The notes under the pieces were generated by a model. It was not told the origin of the DNA. It worked only from the letters and a program-made list of their open reading frames with translations, and ran no database searches. A program made the position numbers and the translations under genes. Source: Paenibacillus senegalensis JC66 (GTDB lineage: Bacteria > Bacillota > Bacilli > Paenibacillales > NBRC-103111). From it: 64,000 bases of DNA. Location: NCBI RefSeq assembly GCF_000285515.1, contig NZ_HE610959.1:554385-618384 (forward strand), given 5' to 3'. Of this stretch, positions 1 through 8,913 are shown in pieces. The stretch's first letter is position 1. The number at the start of each line of letters is the position of its first letter.

Positions 1-82
1 ATTTTGCATAATTGATATCCAATTATGTAAATTGCCTGCTCAGAAATACGCGGATATAACCGGAATCAGGAGAGATGTGCTC

Positions 83-370
83 ATGAGATTATTGATCTCC
101 CGCATGATCGCTGCGCTGCTGCTTGCCGTACCAGGAATAGCGGCGACTTACGGATTTATTACTATGAAAGACGCATTTTTAAGCCAATGGCAGCCGGATC
201 AATCCTTTCAATGGCTTCGATTTTTGCTCGGCTTTGTTCTTTTTTTTGGCGGTGTCGCCTTTATTGCAGGATGGATCTTCTACAGAGACCGCAAGCGGAA
301 TTATGTCGCTCCCCGTTTTAAGGAAAAGAAAGCGCGACCCCGCCCGCGTCCTACCCCTCCTACGGAATGA
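83..370 (+). CDS. yqzF: DUF2627 family small membrane protein (YqzF-like)
   Basis: A 95-residue protein with two predicted membrane segments (about residues 8-25 and 45-67) and a basic, proline-rich tail. The pattern of an N-terminal MRLL-type helix, a PG turn and a conserved FIAGW.FYRDRKR segment matches the DUF2627/YqzF family, which also neighbours spo0A in Bacillus. The ATG at 83 is preceded by AGGAGA at 68-73 with normal spacing; the frame is open further upstream (TTG at 32), but that start has no ribosome binding site. The function is unknown. It is transcribed towards spo0A, with a terminator about 110 bp downstream. Confidence 0.75.
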   Translation: MRLLISRMIAALLLAVPGIAATYGFITMKDAFLSQWQPDQSFQWLRFLLGFVLFFGGVAFIAGWIFYRDRKRNYVAPRFKEKKARPRPRPTPPTE

Positions 371-476
371 ACGAGCTGTTTCCTAACGCCAAGTTTGCAG
401 AGTGGTTCCCCTTTTAGCTGCTGCTCCCGAGTATATGAACAGAATAATGGGCAAATAAAAATGAACTAGCATAATT

Positions 477-507
477 AAGACGACCTTTAAGGTTCGTCTT
501 TTTTTCA
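477..507 (+). terminator. Rho-independent terminator after yqzF
   Basis: The stem AGACGACC / GGTTCGTCT (one bulge, short TTTAA loop) is followed by a run of seven T on the plus strand. It ends the rightward yqzF transcript. Confidence 0.7.
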
Positions 508-529
508 CTTTATGGGGGCTGTTATAATA

Positions 530-572
530 ATACCGCTTATTCAAGGCTTCTAAACCTCTGAATAAGCGGTAT
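530..572 (-). terminator. Perfect inverted repeat downstream of spo0A, probable terminator
   Basis: Fourteen-base perfect arms (ATACCGCTTATTCA and its complement) enclose a short loop that itself has AGG/CCT pairing. It lies 57 bp beyond the spo0A stop. The following bases on the minus strand are T-rich but interrupted (TATTATTATAA), so termination efficiency is uncertain. Confidence 0.55.
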
Positions 573-628
573 AGTGACATTGGCTTCCATTATTCCTCAG
601 GTGTCTGCTCCTGCTGAGGCTTACCCTT

Positions 629-1432
629 TCACGAAACCTTGTGTTCAATTCTTAGCTTGTCCGCCACCATAGCAATAAATTCTGAGTTGGTAGGCTTCGC
701 TTTTGATATGTTTATCGTATACCCGAACAAATGACTGATGGAATCGATGTTGCCGCGCGTCCAGGCTACCTCAATAGCATGGCGGATCGCACGCTCGACA
801 CGGGATGGCGTCGTCTTGTAACGTTCAGCAATCGCCGGATAAAGCGTTTTCGTGATGGCTCCCAGAATTTCTATGTTGTTATAGACAATCGTTATCGCTT
901 CACGTAAGTATTGATATCCCTTAATATGAGCGGGTACGCCAATCTCATGAATAATGCTTGTTATGTTAGCATCCAAATTACGGCTTTTGTTCATAGGGAC
1001 TACATTCGGTTTGGACGGAGTGTTCGCCGTGGAGGATGTGACCGCTTGACCATTGCCAACCAATTGACGAATCCGGTTCGTGAGAACCTCCATATCAAAC
1101 GGTTTTAAGATGTAATAAGAGGCCCCGAGCTGCACTGCTTTTTGCGTAATTGTCTCTTGTCCGAATGCGGTTAACATTATAATTTTGGGTGCCGGGGATA
1201 AATTCAGCTCACGCAGCTTTTCCAGCACACCTAATCCGTCCAGGTGAGGCATAATGATATCCAGAATGAGAACATCAGGAACTTTATTCTGCTCCTCTAT
1301 AAGACGAAGCACTTCATTACCATTATAGGCGACACCAGTTACTTCCATGTCCCCTTGATTATCGATAAATTCGGATAGCAGGTTCGTAAATTCCCGGTTG
1401 TCATCGGCCAACAGAACTTCAATCTTGTGCAA
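629..1432 (-). CDS. spo0A: Spo0A, sporulation master response regulator
   Basis: Phosphorelay output regulator that controls entry into sporulation. Residues 3-125 form a receiver domain: acidic pocket D10-D11, phospho-acceptor D58 in the [10 protein letters not shown] motif, the TAFGQ segment and the lysine in YILKPFD. Residues 150-267 form the Spo0A C-terminal DNA-binding domain, with the conserved [15 protein letters not shown] recognition region and the SISHLFGYT sigma-contact region. I chose a TTG start at 1432 because AGGAGG lies 8 bp upstream and the resulting 267 residues equal the B. subtilis length; the frame could be read from an ATG at 1477, but that start lacks a good site. spoIVB lies upstream on the same strand, as in Bacillus. 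Confidence 0.97.
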   Translation of the reverse strand: MHKIEVLLADDNREFTNLLSEFIDNQGDMEVTGVAYNGNEVLRLIEEQNKVPDVLILDIIMPHLDGLGVLEKLRELNLSPAPKIIMLTAFGQETITQKAVQLGASYYILKPFDMEVLTNRIRQLVGNGQAVTSSTANTPSKPNVVPMNKSRNLDANITSIIHEIGVPAHIKGYQYLREAITIVYNNIEILGAITKTLYPAIAERYKTTPSRVERAIRHAIEVAWTRGNIDSISHLFGYTINISKAKPTNSEFIAMVADKLRIEHKVS

Positions 1433-1482
1433 GATCTTATCCTCCTCATAACTAAATGGATTTGCTAAATTTTCCATATAAA

Positions 1483-1518
1483 CATTTCGACACTACCAAT
1501 TGTTTTCCTGCTGTCGAT
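1483..1518 (-). promoter_or_regulatory. Candidate sigma-H promoter overlapping 0A boxes upstream of spo0A
   Basis: On the minus strand GCAGGAAAA (1511-1503) fits the sigma-H -35 consensus RNAGGAWWW. After 11 bp comes GTCGAAATG (1491-1483), an imperfect match to the -10 element. A TGTCGAA 0A box (minus strand, 1492-1486) overlaps that -10, and TGTCGAT is on the plus strand at 1512-1518. B. subtilis spo0A also has a sigma-H promoter and 0A-box autoregulation, so the arrangement is plausible. It is inferred from sequence only. Confidence 0.45.
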
Positions 1519-1629
1519 ATTTATTTTTCTTTCATTTTTTTCTCTTTTGCATTATAATAAATATTTTCATTCATTTCTCCCGCTAATTCGTCATGATTTT
1601 ACAAATTTAGCTTTTTTTATACTTTCTAA

Positions 1630-1662
1630 ATGAAACAGGAGCGCCTGCTGACAGGCACTCCC
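1630..1662 (-). terminator. Hairpin terminator of spoIVB
   Basis: Arms GGAGCGCCTG (1638-1647) and CAGGCACTCC (1652-1661) with a 4-nt loop lie just past the spoIVB stop. The T tract on the minus strand is short and interrupted (TTTCATTT), so it may be partly leaky into spo0A. Confidence 0.5.
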
Positions 1663-1667
1663 GCATG

Positions 1668-3014
1668 TTAACTTGCTTGCTGCTGAGAAGCAGAGCCGGC
1701 AGATGGTTTAACCAAAACCCCTGCATCCTGCAGCATCCATTCGATAAAACATCCATAACCGGAGCTCGGATCATTCACAAATACATGAGTTACGGCACCG
1801 ATCATTTTACCGTTCTGAATAATGGGGCTGCCGCTCATGCCTTGAACGATACCGCCTGTTTTTTCAAGCAGTCTCGGGTCGGTAATTTTGATTACCATCC
1901 CTTTGGTTGCAGGATAATCCTGCTTGGTTACGTGGGCAATTTCGATATCGTATTTTTCTACTTTCTGGCCATTGACCACGGTGTAAATCTCTGCTGGTCC
2001 TTCCTTGACCTCATCGGCGAAAGCGACCGGGATCGGCTGGCTGGTCATGCCATAATCGGGATTGTCCACCATTTTGCCAAAAATTCCAAAGGGTGTGTTT
2101 TTCTCAATCGTGCCAATTCTTTTGCTTTCTTTAAAAAAATGTGCCCGCTTCTCTCCAGGCTCGCCATTTTGGCTTTTGGAGATCGACGTAACGTTCGAAT
2201 GTACAATTTCACCGCCACCGACCTCAATCGGGGTCTGGGTATCCATGTCTGTGATCACATGACCCAATGCGCCATATACCCCTTGATCTGGTGCATAAAA
2301 AGTAAGTGTGCCTACGCCCGCAGCGGAATCGCGAATATAAAGCCCGAGCCGATAAGTTTTGTCCATGTAATCATAAGCTGGCTGCAGCTCAAGCTCCATG
2401 ATTTCATTCTGGCGCTTGACCGTTAATTGAAGAGGCTGCTTGGACTCTCCGGATTTTGCGACCCACTCTGCCACCTTAGACACGTCCTTGACCGGAGTAC
2501 CGTTAATTTTCATGATCAAATCACCGACCTGGATTTTGGCTAATTCACCCGGAGATACTTTTTCATTTTCCGAAACAGACACCAAGTGATGACCAACAAC
2601 CAGTATACCCGATGACTTCAGCTTGACACCGATGGTCTGGCCGCCGGGAATGACCTTCAAATCCGGTACGACATTGACTTTGACGGTCTTTAACGGAATT
2701 TTGCCGAACAGCTTGAGCTGCATTTCGGTTTGCCCTGCCCGCTCGGAATGAAGAGTGAAGGGCTCCTTCAAATTCAACTCAAAAGAAGGACGGGAAGAGC
2801 CGTTGACCTTCACCACTTCCGGGTCCTTAACGTTCACTTGCGCATAAACCGGCATCGTTAAAGCGAGCTGCTTGTCCTGACCCGAGAAGAAATTCAGCTC
2901 GTTCGGAAAAGCGGCGTAGCTTTGGAATGGTGCGGAAATACTGAATAAAGCAATTAAAAAGACAAGAAGCAATCCAAACCATCTTGTTTTGTTGCTGGGG
3001 TACAAACACACCAC
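1668..3014 (-). CDS. spoIVB: SpoIVB, intercompartmental signalling serine peptidase (S55)
   Basis: Forespore-made protease that crosses to the intermembrane space and triggers pro-sigma-K processing by cleaving SpoIVFA. The protein has an N-terminal membrane anchor (about residues 11-34), a PDZ domain (about 130-210, with GILVVGHHLV and GDLIMKINGTPV) and the S55 peptidase domain. The catalytic His is in YGALGHVITD and the catalytic Ser in GMSGSPIIQNGK. At 448 residues it is slightly longer than the 426-residue B. subtilis protein. The start is a GTG (3014) or the adjacent GTG (3011); AAGGGAG at 3022-3016 sits very close, so a TTG at 3005 is also possible. It is placed between recN and spo0A as in Bacillus. 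Confidence 0.95.
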   Translation of the reverse strand: MVCLYPSNKTRWFGLLLVFLIALFSISAPFQSYAAFPNELNFFSGQDKQLALTMPVYAQVNVKDPEVVKVNGSSRPSFELNLKEPFTLHSERAGQTEMQLKLFGKIPLKTVKVNVVPDLKVIPGGQTIGVKLKSSGILVVGHHLVSVSENEKVSPGELAKIQVGDLIMKINGTPVKDVSKVAEWVAKSGESKQPLQLTVKRQNEIMELELQPAYDYMDKTYRLGLYIRDSAAGVGTLTFYAPDQGVYGALGHVITDMDTQTPIEVGGGEIVHSNVTSISKSQNGEPGEKRAHFFKESKRIGTIEKNTPFGIFGKMVDNPDYGMTSQPIPVAFADEVKEGPAEIYTVVNGQKVEKYDIEIAHVTKQDYPATKGMVIKITDPRLLEKTGGIVQGMSGSPIIQNGKMIGAVTHVFVNDPSSGYGCFIEWMLQDAGVLVKPSAGSASQQQAS

Positions 3015-3125
3015 GCTCCCTTACTTCTGCTGGCCTGACGAGTGATGTCGTCAAAAGCGTACCTATAAGTTAACCCCAGCCAAATCGTTTTATAACTGTA
3101 AATGATGCCACGGCAGACAAGGAAA

Positions 3126-4874
3126 TTAAAGGTTTGATGCTGTTTGGGCTGATTTGAAACGGGCAGCCATTCTTAGCATTTCCTTGGCATGATGAAGGGT
3201 TGTTTCCGTTACTTCCACCCCGCCGAGCATTCTGGACAGCTCCCTGGCCCGATCCTCTTCATCCAGATCTTGTACACGCGTAAACGTTCTCTTCTTGTCC
3301 ACTTCCTTATAAATAAGAAAATGTGCGTCAGCCATACAGGCGACCTGGGGTAAATGGGTAATCGAGAAAACTTGACAAGATGCTGACAGCAGCGACATTT
3401 TTTCGGCAATCGCCTGAGCTGCCCGACCGCTGACTCCCGTATCCACTTCATCGAACACAAGCACCGGGATCCGGTCAAGCTTCGAGAAAATGGCCTTCAT
3501 GGCCAGCATAATGCGTGACAGCTCACCGCCTGATGCTATTTTGCCCAACGGTCTTAGCGGTTCCCCCGGATTCGCTGAAATCATAAATTCCACTTGATCA
3601 ATGCCCGAGGATGTGAAAGCATAATCAGGATCATGGTGCTCAGAGAAGCCCCCTTGTCCAGACCACCTTTCAATATGCACGGCAAAGCGAGTTCTCTCCA
3701 TGTGCAGGTCTTTAAGCTCATTCTCAATCGATACCGCCAGCTTCTTGGCCGTCTTCATTCGAAGTCTGGAAAGCTCTTGTGCATATACGACCAATCTCTC
3801 CCGTTCAGCCTCGGCTTCCTGCTGAAGCTTGCTTACACTTTCCTCTTCGTTCTCGAGAAGGGCGAGCTCTGCGGATATCCGCTCATGATAGCTAATAATT
3901 TCGCCGAGCGTCTGCCCGTATTTTCTCCTTAAGGAGCTTATGAGATCCAATCGCTGCTCTATCTCATCAAGCCGTTCCGGGTTAAATTCAATTTGCTCAC
4001 GGTAATCCCTTAACTGATGGGCCGCATCTTCCAGCTGATAATAAGCGTTGCGCAGCTGCTCTAATAGAGGCTGCAGCGACACCCTGTCAACATGGACCAT
4101 TTCCTCCAGCTTCTGTTCAGCCTTCCCGATTTCGTGCACCGCATTGCCGCTGCCGTACAAGGCCTCATAAGCAGAAGACACCGCCTCTGTCAATTTCTCT
4201 GCATTTCCTAGCTTGCGCTTTTCTTCCAATAACCATTCATCTTCTCCCGCTTTTAATTGGGCCGCAGCAATCTCTTCTACTTGAAATCGGTAAAGATCCT
4301 GCATCTGAATAGCTTGTCTGGCGGAATCCATCAGCTGCTTGATTTCTTTATTCAGCTGCTTGAATTTACGGTAGCTTTCTGTATAGCGCTGTTTGGCAGA
4401 ATGCAAAGCGGGGCCTCCGAACAAGTCAAGCCATTGAATATGCCGCTCAGCCTTTAGCAAAGATTGGTGCTCATGCTGTCCATGAATATTGATCAGCCAT
4501 TCCCCTACTTCACGGAGCATAGAAAGGTTGACCAGCTGTCCATTGATCCGGCTGATGCTCTTTCCTTGGCTGGAAACCTCTCTGCGAATAATCAAGTGCT
4601 CTTCCTCATGAGTATCAATCCCCAGGCGGTCCAATGTCTCCCACACAGGATGCCCTGGCGCAAATTCAAATAACGCCTCGATCTCCGCTTTTTCACTACC
4701 ATGACGCACCAAATCAGAGGCGCCTCGTCCTCCTGCAATTAAACTCATAGCATCGATAATGATGGACTTACCTGCCCCGGTTTCCCCAGTTAGCACATGG
4801 AAGCCCTGACGAAAGGTCAGCCGAACGGACTCCACAACAGCAAGATTGCGTATAGACAGTTCAAGCAACATCAT
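3126..4874 (-). CDS. recN: RecN, DNA double-strand break repair ATPase
   Basis: SMC-like ATPase that acts early in double-strand break repair. Walker A is GETGAGKS at residues 30-37. A long coiled-coil region runs from about 150 to 370, the ABC signature is ASGGELSRIMLA, and Walker B is VLVFDEVDTGVSG near residue 500. The length (582) is normal for the family. Two ATG codons (4874 and 4871) follow AGGGGGAATC and either could be used. The stop of argR lies 19 bp upstream, so recN is probably cotranscribed with argR, as in Bacillus. Confidence 0.96.
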   Translation of the reverse strand: MMLLELSIRNLAVVESVRLTFRQGFHVLTGETGAGKSIIIDAMSLIAGGRGASDLVRHGSEKAEIEALFEFAPGHPVWETLDRLGIDTHEEEHLIIRREVSSQGKSISRINGQLVNLSMLREVGEWLINIHGQHEHQSLLKAERHIQWLDLFGGPALHSAKQRYTESYRKFKQLNKEIKQLMDSARQAIQMQDLYRFQVEEIAAAQLKAGEDEWLLEEKRKLGNAEKLTEAVSSAYEALYGSGNAVHEIGKAEQKLEEMVHVDRVSLQPLLEQLRNAYYQLEDAAHQLRDYREQIEFNPERLDEIEQRLDLISSLRRKYGQTLGEIISYHERISAELALLENEEESVSKLQQEAEAERERLVVYAQELSRLRMKTAKKLAVSIENELKDLHMERTRFAVHIERWSGQGGFSEHHDPDYAFTSSGIDQVEFMISANPGEPLRPLGKIASGGELSRIMLAMKAIFSKLDRIPVLVFDEVDTGVSGRAAQAIAEKMSLLSASCQVFSITHLPQVACMADAHFLIYKEVDKKRTFTRVQDLDEEDRARELSRMLGGVEVTETTLHHAKEMLRMAARFKSAQTASNL

Positions 4875-4893
4875 GATTCCCCCTGCCCCGCGA

Positions 4894-5343
4894 TTATGAA
4901 ATCATTCCTACAATTTGATTAACAACTGCCTGGCTTTCTTCTTTGCTGCGGCAAATAATGAGGATTGTATCATCTCCGCAGATCGTTCCCATCACTTCGC
5001 CCCACTCCAGATGATCGATGATCGAACCGATCGTATTGGCTGTCCCCGGCATGCATTTGACCACAATCAAGTTATCGGTATAATCAATAGACACAAAATG
5101 GTCGGTTAATGCCCTTTTTAAACGCACTTGATGATTGAAGCTTTTTTCCGTTGGTACCGAGTATTTATAACGGCCGTCTTCCAGTGGCGTCTTAATTAGC
5201 TGCAGCTCTTTAATATCTCTAGAAACAGTAGCCTGGGTCACGGGGAAGCCCGATTCACGCAGAGCAAACACCAAATCATCCTGGGTCTCAATTTCCCGGG
5301 AGGACAGTATTTCTCTAATTTTAATGTGGCGTTGGCCTTTCAT
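4894..5343 (-). CDS. argR: ArgR/AhrC arginine repressor
   Basis: Arginine-dependent hexameric regulator of arginine biosynthesis and catabolism. It has an N-terminal winged helix-turn-helix (about residues 1-70, with the [11 protein letters not shown] recognition helix) and a C-terminal oligomerisation and arginine-binding domain with [14 protein letters not shown]. The length of 149 is standard. Its AAGGAGAT ribosome binding site overlaps the stop codon of the upstream 156-residue gene (5350), which suggests translational coupling. Confidence 0.96.
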   Translation of the reverse strand: MKGQRHIKIREILSSREIETQDDLVFALRESGFPVTQATVSRDIKELQLIKTPLEDGRYKYSVPTEKSFNHQVRLKRALTDHFVSIDYTDNLIVVKCMPGTANTIGSIIDHLEWGEVMGTICGDDTILIICRSKEESQAVVNQIVGMIS

Positions 5344-5349
5344 GTTCGC

Positions 5350-5820
5350 TTAATCTCCTTCTACCTCAAAATAGATTTTTTTTATCGTTTGGGTTAGCGG
5401 ATCTACGTACAATACTCCCTCTATTTCCAAAAATAAAAGCGGATAAACCATCATTTTGTCGCGAAGCTGGCTTCCGGTCATTTCCAAAGGCTGTCTGGAT
5501 TTGGCGATTTTGACTGCGTACAGCTTTTCCTCATGATCCCTTACAAAATGATCAACAAATAACCGGCTCTGGTATTCTTCTTCATCGTTGACAATAAACT
5601 TCAGGTTGATTTTTCTTTTAACCGTCATTACTTCATAGCCTGAACTTTCCAGCAAACGCACCGCTTCGGTGACGGGAATTTCATCATCCACTTCTATCTC
5701 TGATCTATTCGGCTGATCATCTTCATCTTCTTTAGTCAGCCATTTGCGCAGTCCTTTAACAAGCAAATAAACGACCAACAGTAAAATGATAATAAATACA
5801 TAGCGATCACTGCCTGTCAT
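5350..5820 (-). CDS. Uncharacterised single-pass membrane protein between tlyA and argR
   Basis: A 156-residue protein I cannot assign to a named family. An N-terminal membrane helix (about residues 8-22) is followed by a charged linker rich in D and E (30-50) and a soluble alpha/beta domain. The spacing of FVDHFVRDHEEKLYAVKIAKS, a helix (LRDKMMVYPLLF) and the strand EGVLYVDP loosely resembles a PD-(D/E)XK nuclease fold, but the expected E-x-K catalytic pair is not conserved; this is inference. The ATG is preceded by GGGGTG. Its stop codon sits inside the argR ribosome binding site, so it belongs to the tlyA-argR-recN transcription unit, unless the tlyA terminator isolates it. Confidence 0.8.
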   Translation of the reverse strand: MTGSDRYVFIIILLLVVYLLVKGLRKWLTKEDEDDQPNRSEIEVDDEIPVTEAVRLLESSGYEVMTVKRKINLKFIVNDEEEYQSRLFVDHFVRDHEEKLYAVKIAKSRQPLEMTGSQLRDKMMVYPLLFLEIEGVLYVDPLTQTIKKIYFEVEGD

Positions 5821-5871
5821 TGGTTCACCCCGTCTACCTCTTCTTCGTCAAGTGCGGCAAATCCTCTTTCT

Positions 5872-5900
5872 GCACAAAAAACCCATCATTTGGATGGGTT
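5872..5900 (-). terminator. Terminator overlapping the tlyA stop codon
   Basis: On the minus strand AACCCATC, a short loop and GATGGGTT are followed by T6. The left arm encodes the last residues of TlyA and the stop TGA lies in the hairpin. It sits about 60 bp before the next gene, so it may partly separate dxs-tlyA from argR-recN. Confidence 0.65.
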
Positions 5901-6731
5901 CTCCATATGCACAGCTACAGCTTCTGCGGTGACCTGCTCTATCCAGTTGTCTGCATCATGCGGAGGCTTGATGTCATTCAACGCCATATCCGTTTTTTGC
6001 CAGCAGGCTAAAAATTCAATATTGCCTTCTCCCCCTGTAATCGGAGAATAAGTCAGCCCCCGTAAACGGAGACCTAATTGTTGCGCAAAGGATAGTATCG
6101 CGGCGAGCACTTCCCGGTGTACTTCAATATCGCGTACGACGCCGGATTTCCCAATCTTATCTCGCCCAGCCTCAAACTGGGGCTTAATCAAGGCGACGAT
6201 CAGACCATCCTCCTGCAGCAAAGGGATGAGGGGAGGCAGTATCAGCTTTAAGGAAATAAAGGAGACATCGATCGCCGCAAAATCAGCATCAGGACCCTGC
6301 AGATCCTCCGGACGCAAATATCGGAAATTGGTTCGTTCCATGACCTTGACTCGAGGGTCGTTACGCAGTGACCAATCCAGTTGGTTGTAGCCTACATCAA
6401 TCGCGTAAACGTAACGAGCTCCGTTCTGTAACGCGCAGTCCGTAAATCCCCCAGTCGAGGCTCCAATATCGAGCATCACCTTTTCCTTGAGATCAAGGGA
6501 GAAAAAGTGAATGGCCTTCTCCAGTTTTAATCCGCCGCGGCCCACATAAGGATGGGGGGCACCTTTAACGTTAAAGCGGGTATCCCGTGGACATTTCATA
6601 CCAGCCTTCTCTATTCTTTCCGTACCGACATACACCACTCCGGCCATAATCGCGGCTTTCGCTTTTTCCCGGCTGGCAAAATGCCCCTGCTCCACCAACA
6701 AAACATCGACTCTTTCTTTCTCTGACCCCAT
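5886..6731 (-). CDS. tlyA: TlyA family RNA methyltransferase / S4-domain protein (YqxC)
   Basis: 281 residues. An N-terminal S4 RNA-binding domain (RVDVLLVEQGHFASREKAKAAIMAG, residues 7-32, written here in overlap with its strand) is followed by an FtsJ-like Rossmann methyltransferase. The SAM-binding motif MLDIGASTGGFTDC is near residue 85, and DVSFISLKLILPP lies in the conserved core. Family members methylate ribosomal RNA riboses (TlyA) or are of unsettled role (YqxC). A ribosome binding site AGGAG precedes ATG 6731, and the dxs stop is 17 bp upstream. Confidence 0.92.
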   Translation of the reverse strand: MGSEKERVDVLLVEQGHFASREKAKAAIMAGVVYVGTERIEKAGMKCPRDTRFNVKGAPHPYVGRGGLKLEKAIHFFSLDLKEKVMLDIGASTGGFTDCALQNGARYVYAIDVGYNQLDWSLRNDPRVKVMERTNFRYLRPEDLQGPDADFAAIDVSFISLKLILPPLIPLLQEDGLIVALIKPQFEAGRDKIGKSGVVRDIEVHREVLAAILSFAQQLGLRLRGLTYSPITGGEGNIEFLACWQKTDMALNDIKPPHDADNWIEQVTAEAVAVHMENPSK

Positions 6732-6748
6732 TGGACACTCCTGTCGCC

Positions 6749-8641
6749 TTAAGCTCTCACTTTCTTGCTTCGCGGAAGCATAGTCTGAATTTGCATCGCT
6801 AAATTCTCTGCCGTTAATCCAACCTCTGCCCGCTGTTCTCCAATACTTCCATGCTCGACAAAATAGTCTGGAATACCAATCGGCTTAATCTGCATGCCGT
6901 ACATACCACCTAGAGCGTAATATTCCATCACTGCACTGCCGAATCCGCCCATCACTGCTCCTTCCTCCAGCGTAATGACACTTAAGCCTTCCTTGAACAG
7001 CTGCTCAAGCATAGCTTCGTCCAGCGGCTTAATAAATCTTGCATTGATGACGCGAATATGAATGCCCTGCGGTTTAAGCAGATCCGCTGCCTGTTCTGCC
7101 AGGGCAACCATAGGCCCTACCGCGAGCACCGCGTAGCCTGTACCTTCCCGCGTCACTTCCCAGGACCCAATCGGAATTGGCGTGAATGTCTCATCCAATT
7201 TAACTCCTGTTCCGTTAATTCTCGGATAACGTACCGCTATCGGTCCTTCATTATAATCCAACGCGGTTTTGAGCATATGTCTAAGCTCATTTTCATTGTG
7301 CGGCATCATAATGACCATGTTCGGAATGCTTCTCAGGAAAGCTATGTCATAGACGCCTTGATGCGTTTCTCCGTCAGGACCTACAAATCCGGCACGGTCA
7401 ATAGCAAATACAACATTCAGATTCTGGCGGCAAATATCATGAACCACCTGGTCATAGGCTCTCTGCAAGAAGGTCGAATAAACCGCAAATACCGGCTTCA
7501 TGCCTTCACCTGCAAGCGCCCCGCACAACGTAGCTGCATGCTGTTCAGCAATGCCGACATCGAGCATGCGATCCGGGAAATGCTCCGCGAATTTAAGCAG
7601 CCCTGAACCCGGTGCCATTGCCGGAGTAACAGCAACGATACGCGGATCATTCTGGGCCAATTCAATTAGAGTATTACCGAATATCTCGGTATACATAGGC
7701 GGCCCGACCGATTTAAGCATTTTGCCCGACTCAATTTTGTAAGAGCTTGCACCATGCCAATTCTGTGAATCGGCTTCCGCTGGCTGATATCCTTTGCCTT
7801 TAACGGTAACAACATGAATGAGGGCAGGCCCATCCACTCTATCCGCCTGCTGAAAAGCATCCAGAAGAAGCGGAATATTATGCCCATCTATAGGTCCAAT
7901 GTAAGTAAAGCCCAGTTCCTCGAAGAATACTCCGGATACTACAAGATATTTCAAGCTATCCTTCAGCTTCTCAGCTGTTTTAGCCAAAGAGTCGCCGATC
8001 GCCGGGATTTTCTTCAGCAGATGCTCGACCTCTTCCTTGGCTTTCTTGTAATGCTTATCCGATCGCAATTTGCTCAAATAATTGTGAATAGCTCCAACGT
8101 TAGGGGCTATAGACATTTCGTTATCGTTCAGCACAACCGTCATTTTCTTCTTTTCGTGACCGATGTGGTTCATCGCCTCCAGCGCCATACCTCCGGTCAT
8201 GGCGCCATCACCGATTACCGCTACGATACGATAATCGTCCTTTTGCAGATCACGAGCAACCGCCATCCCCATGGCCGCAGATAAGGAGGTGCTGCTATGA
8301 CCTGCCTCCCATACGTCATGCTCACTTTCCGATTTTTTCACGAAGCCGCATAGTCCTTTATACTTTCTCAGGGTATGGAACAGATGCTTGCGTCCTGTCA
8401 AAATTTTGTGTACGTACGATTGATGCCCCACGTCGAATATAAATTTATCACGGGGGCTGTCATACCTATAGTGCATTGCAAGAGTCAGCTCTACGACACC
8501 CAGATTAGGGGCGAGATGACCACCGGTAACTGAAAGCTTCTCGACAAGAAACTTACGGATATCCTCAGCAAGCACTTCCAACTCTTCTATCGATAATCGC
8601 TTCAGGTCTTCGGGCTGATTGATACGTTCAAGCACATGCAT
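6749..8641 (-). CDS. dxs: 1-deoxy-D-xylulose-5-phosphate synthase
   Basis: Thiamine-diphosphate enzyme that condenses pyruvate and glyceraldehyde 3-phosphate, the first step of the MEP isoprenoid pathway. Seen: substrate and ThDP motifs [29 protein letters not shown], the [15 protein letters not shown] metal/ThDP site, the transketolase pyrimidine-binding domain ([29 protein letters not shown]) and a C-terminal domain. The frame is open back to 8776, but homologues begin near MHVLERINQ, so I use ATG 8641. ATG 8665 (after GAGGAG) and GTG 8635 (after GAGGGA) are realistic alternatives. ispA, xseB and xseA lie upstream on the same strand. Confidence 0.95.
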   Translation of the reverse strand: MHVLERINQPEDLKRLSIEELEVLAEDIRKFLVEKLSVTGGHLAPNLGVVELTLAMHYRYDSPRDKFIFDVGHQSYVHKILTGRKHLFHTLRKYKGLCGFVKKSESEHDVWEAGHSSTSLSAAMGMAVARDLQKDDYRIVAVIGDGAMTGGMALEAMNHIGHEKKKMTVVLNDNEMSIAPNVGAIHNYLSKLRSDKHYKKAKEEVEHLLKKIPAIGDSLAKTAEKLKDSLKYLVVSGVFFEELGFTYIGPIDGHNIPLLLDAFQQADRVDGPALIHVVTVKGKGYQPAEADSQNWHGASSYKIESGKMLKSVGPPMYTEIFGNTLIELAQNDPRIVAVTPAMAPGSGLLKFAEHFPDRMLDVGIAEQHAATLCGALAGEGMKPVFAVYSTFLQRAYDQVVHDICRQNLNVVFAIDRAGFVGPDGETHQGVYDIAFLRSIPNMVIMMPHNENELRHMLKTALDYNEGPIAVRYPRINGTGVKLDETFTPIPIGSWEVTREGTGYAVLAVGPMVALAEQAADLLKPQGIHIRVINARFIKPLDEAMLEQLFKEGLSVITLEEGAVMGGFGSAVMEYYALGGMYGMQIKPIGIPDYFVEHGSIGEQRAEVGLTAENLAMQIQTMLPRSKKVRA

Positions 8642-8913
8642 TCCCTCGCTTCCCATTGACTGCATAGTCTCCTCGATAAATGTTTTGATAAGGGAACGGT
8701 GAGGGCAGTCTGCCCTGGCCTGTACACCCATGAATTCCATTGAGTAGGCCGCTGCAGCTATCCTTGCTATGTACAAATATCGTAAGCAAGATTAACAGCC
8801 AGCTAGGAATGGAATAGAGCAAATTAGCCTGAAAGGCACCGTTCGTTCGTGCCAATAGTCATTGCTTATCATTATAGCACAGCATTCAAAATGAACTCAA
8901 CGAATCGCGTTCC

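Noticed and set aside
383..580. 65-codon minus-strand open frame downstream of yqzF
   Set aside because: It overlaps the yqzF terminator and the spo0A-side inverted repeat, and has no ribosome binding site.
1665..2426. 253-codon plus-strand open frame
   Set aside because: It is antisense to the well-supported spoIVB and lacks family features.
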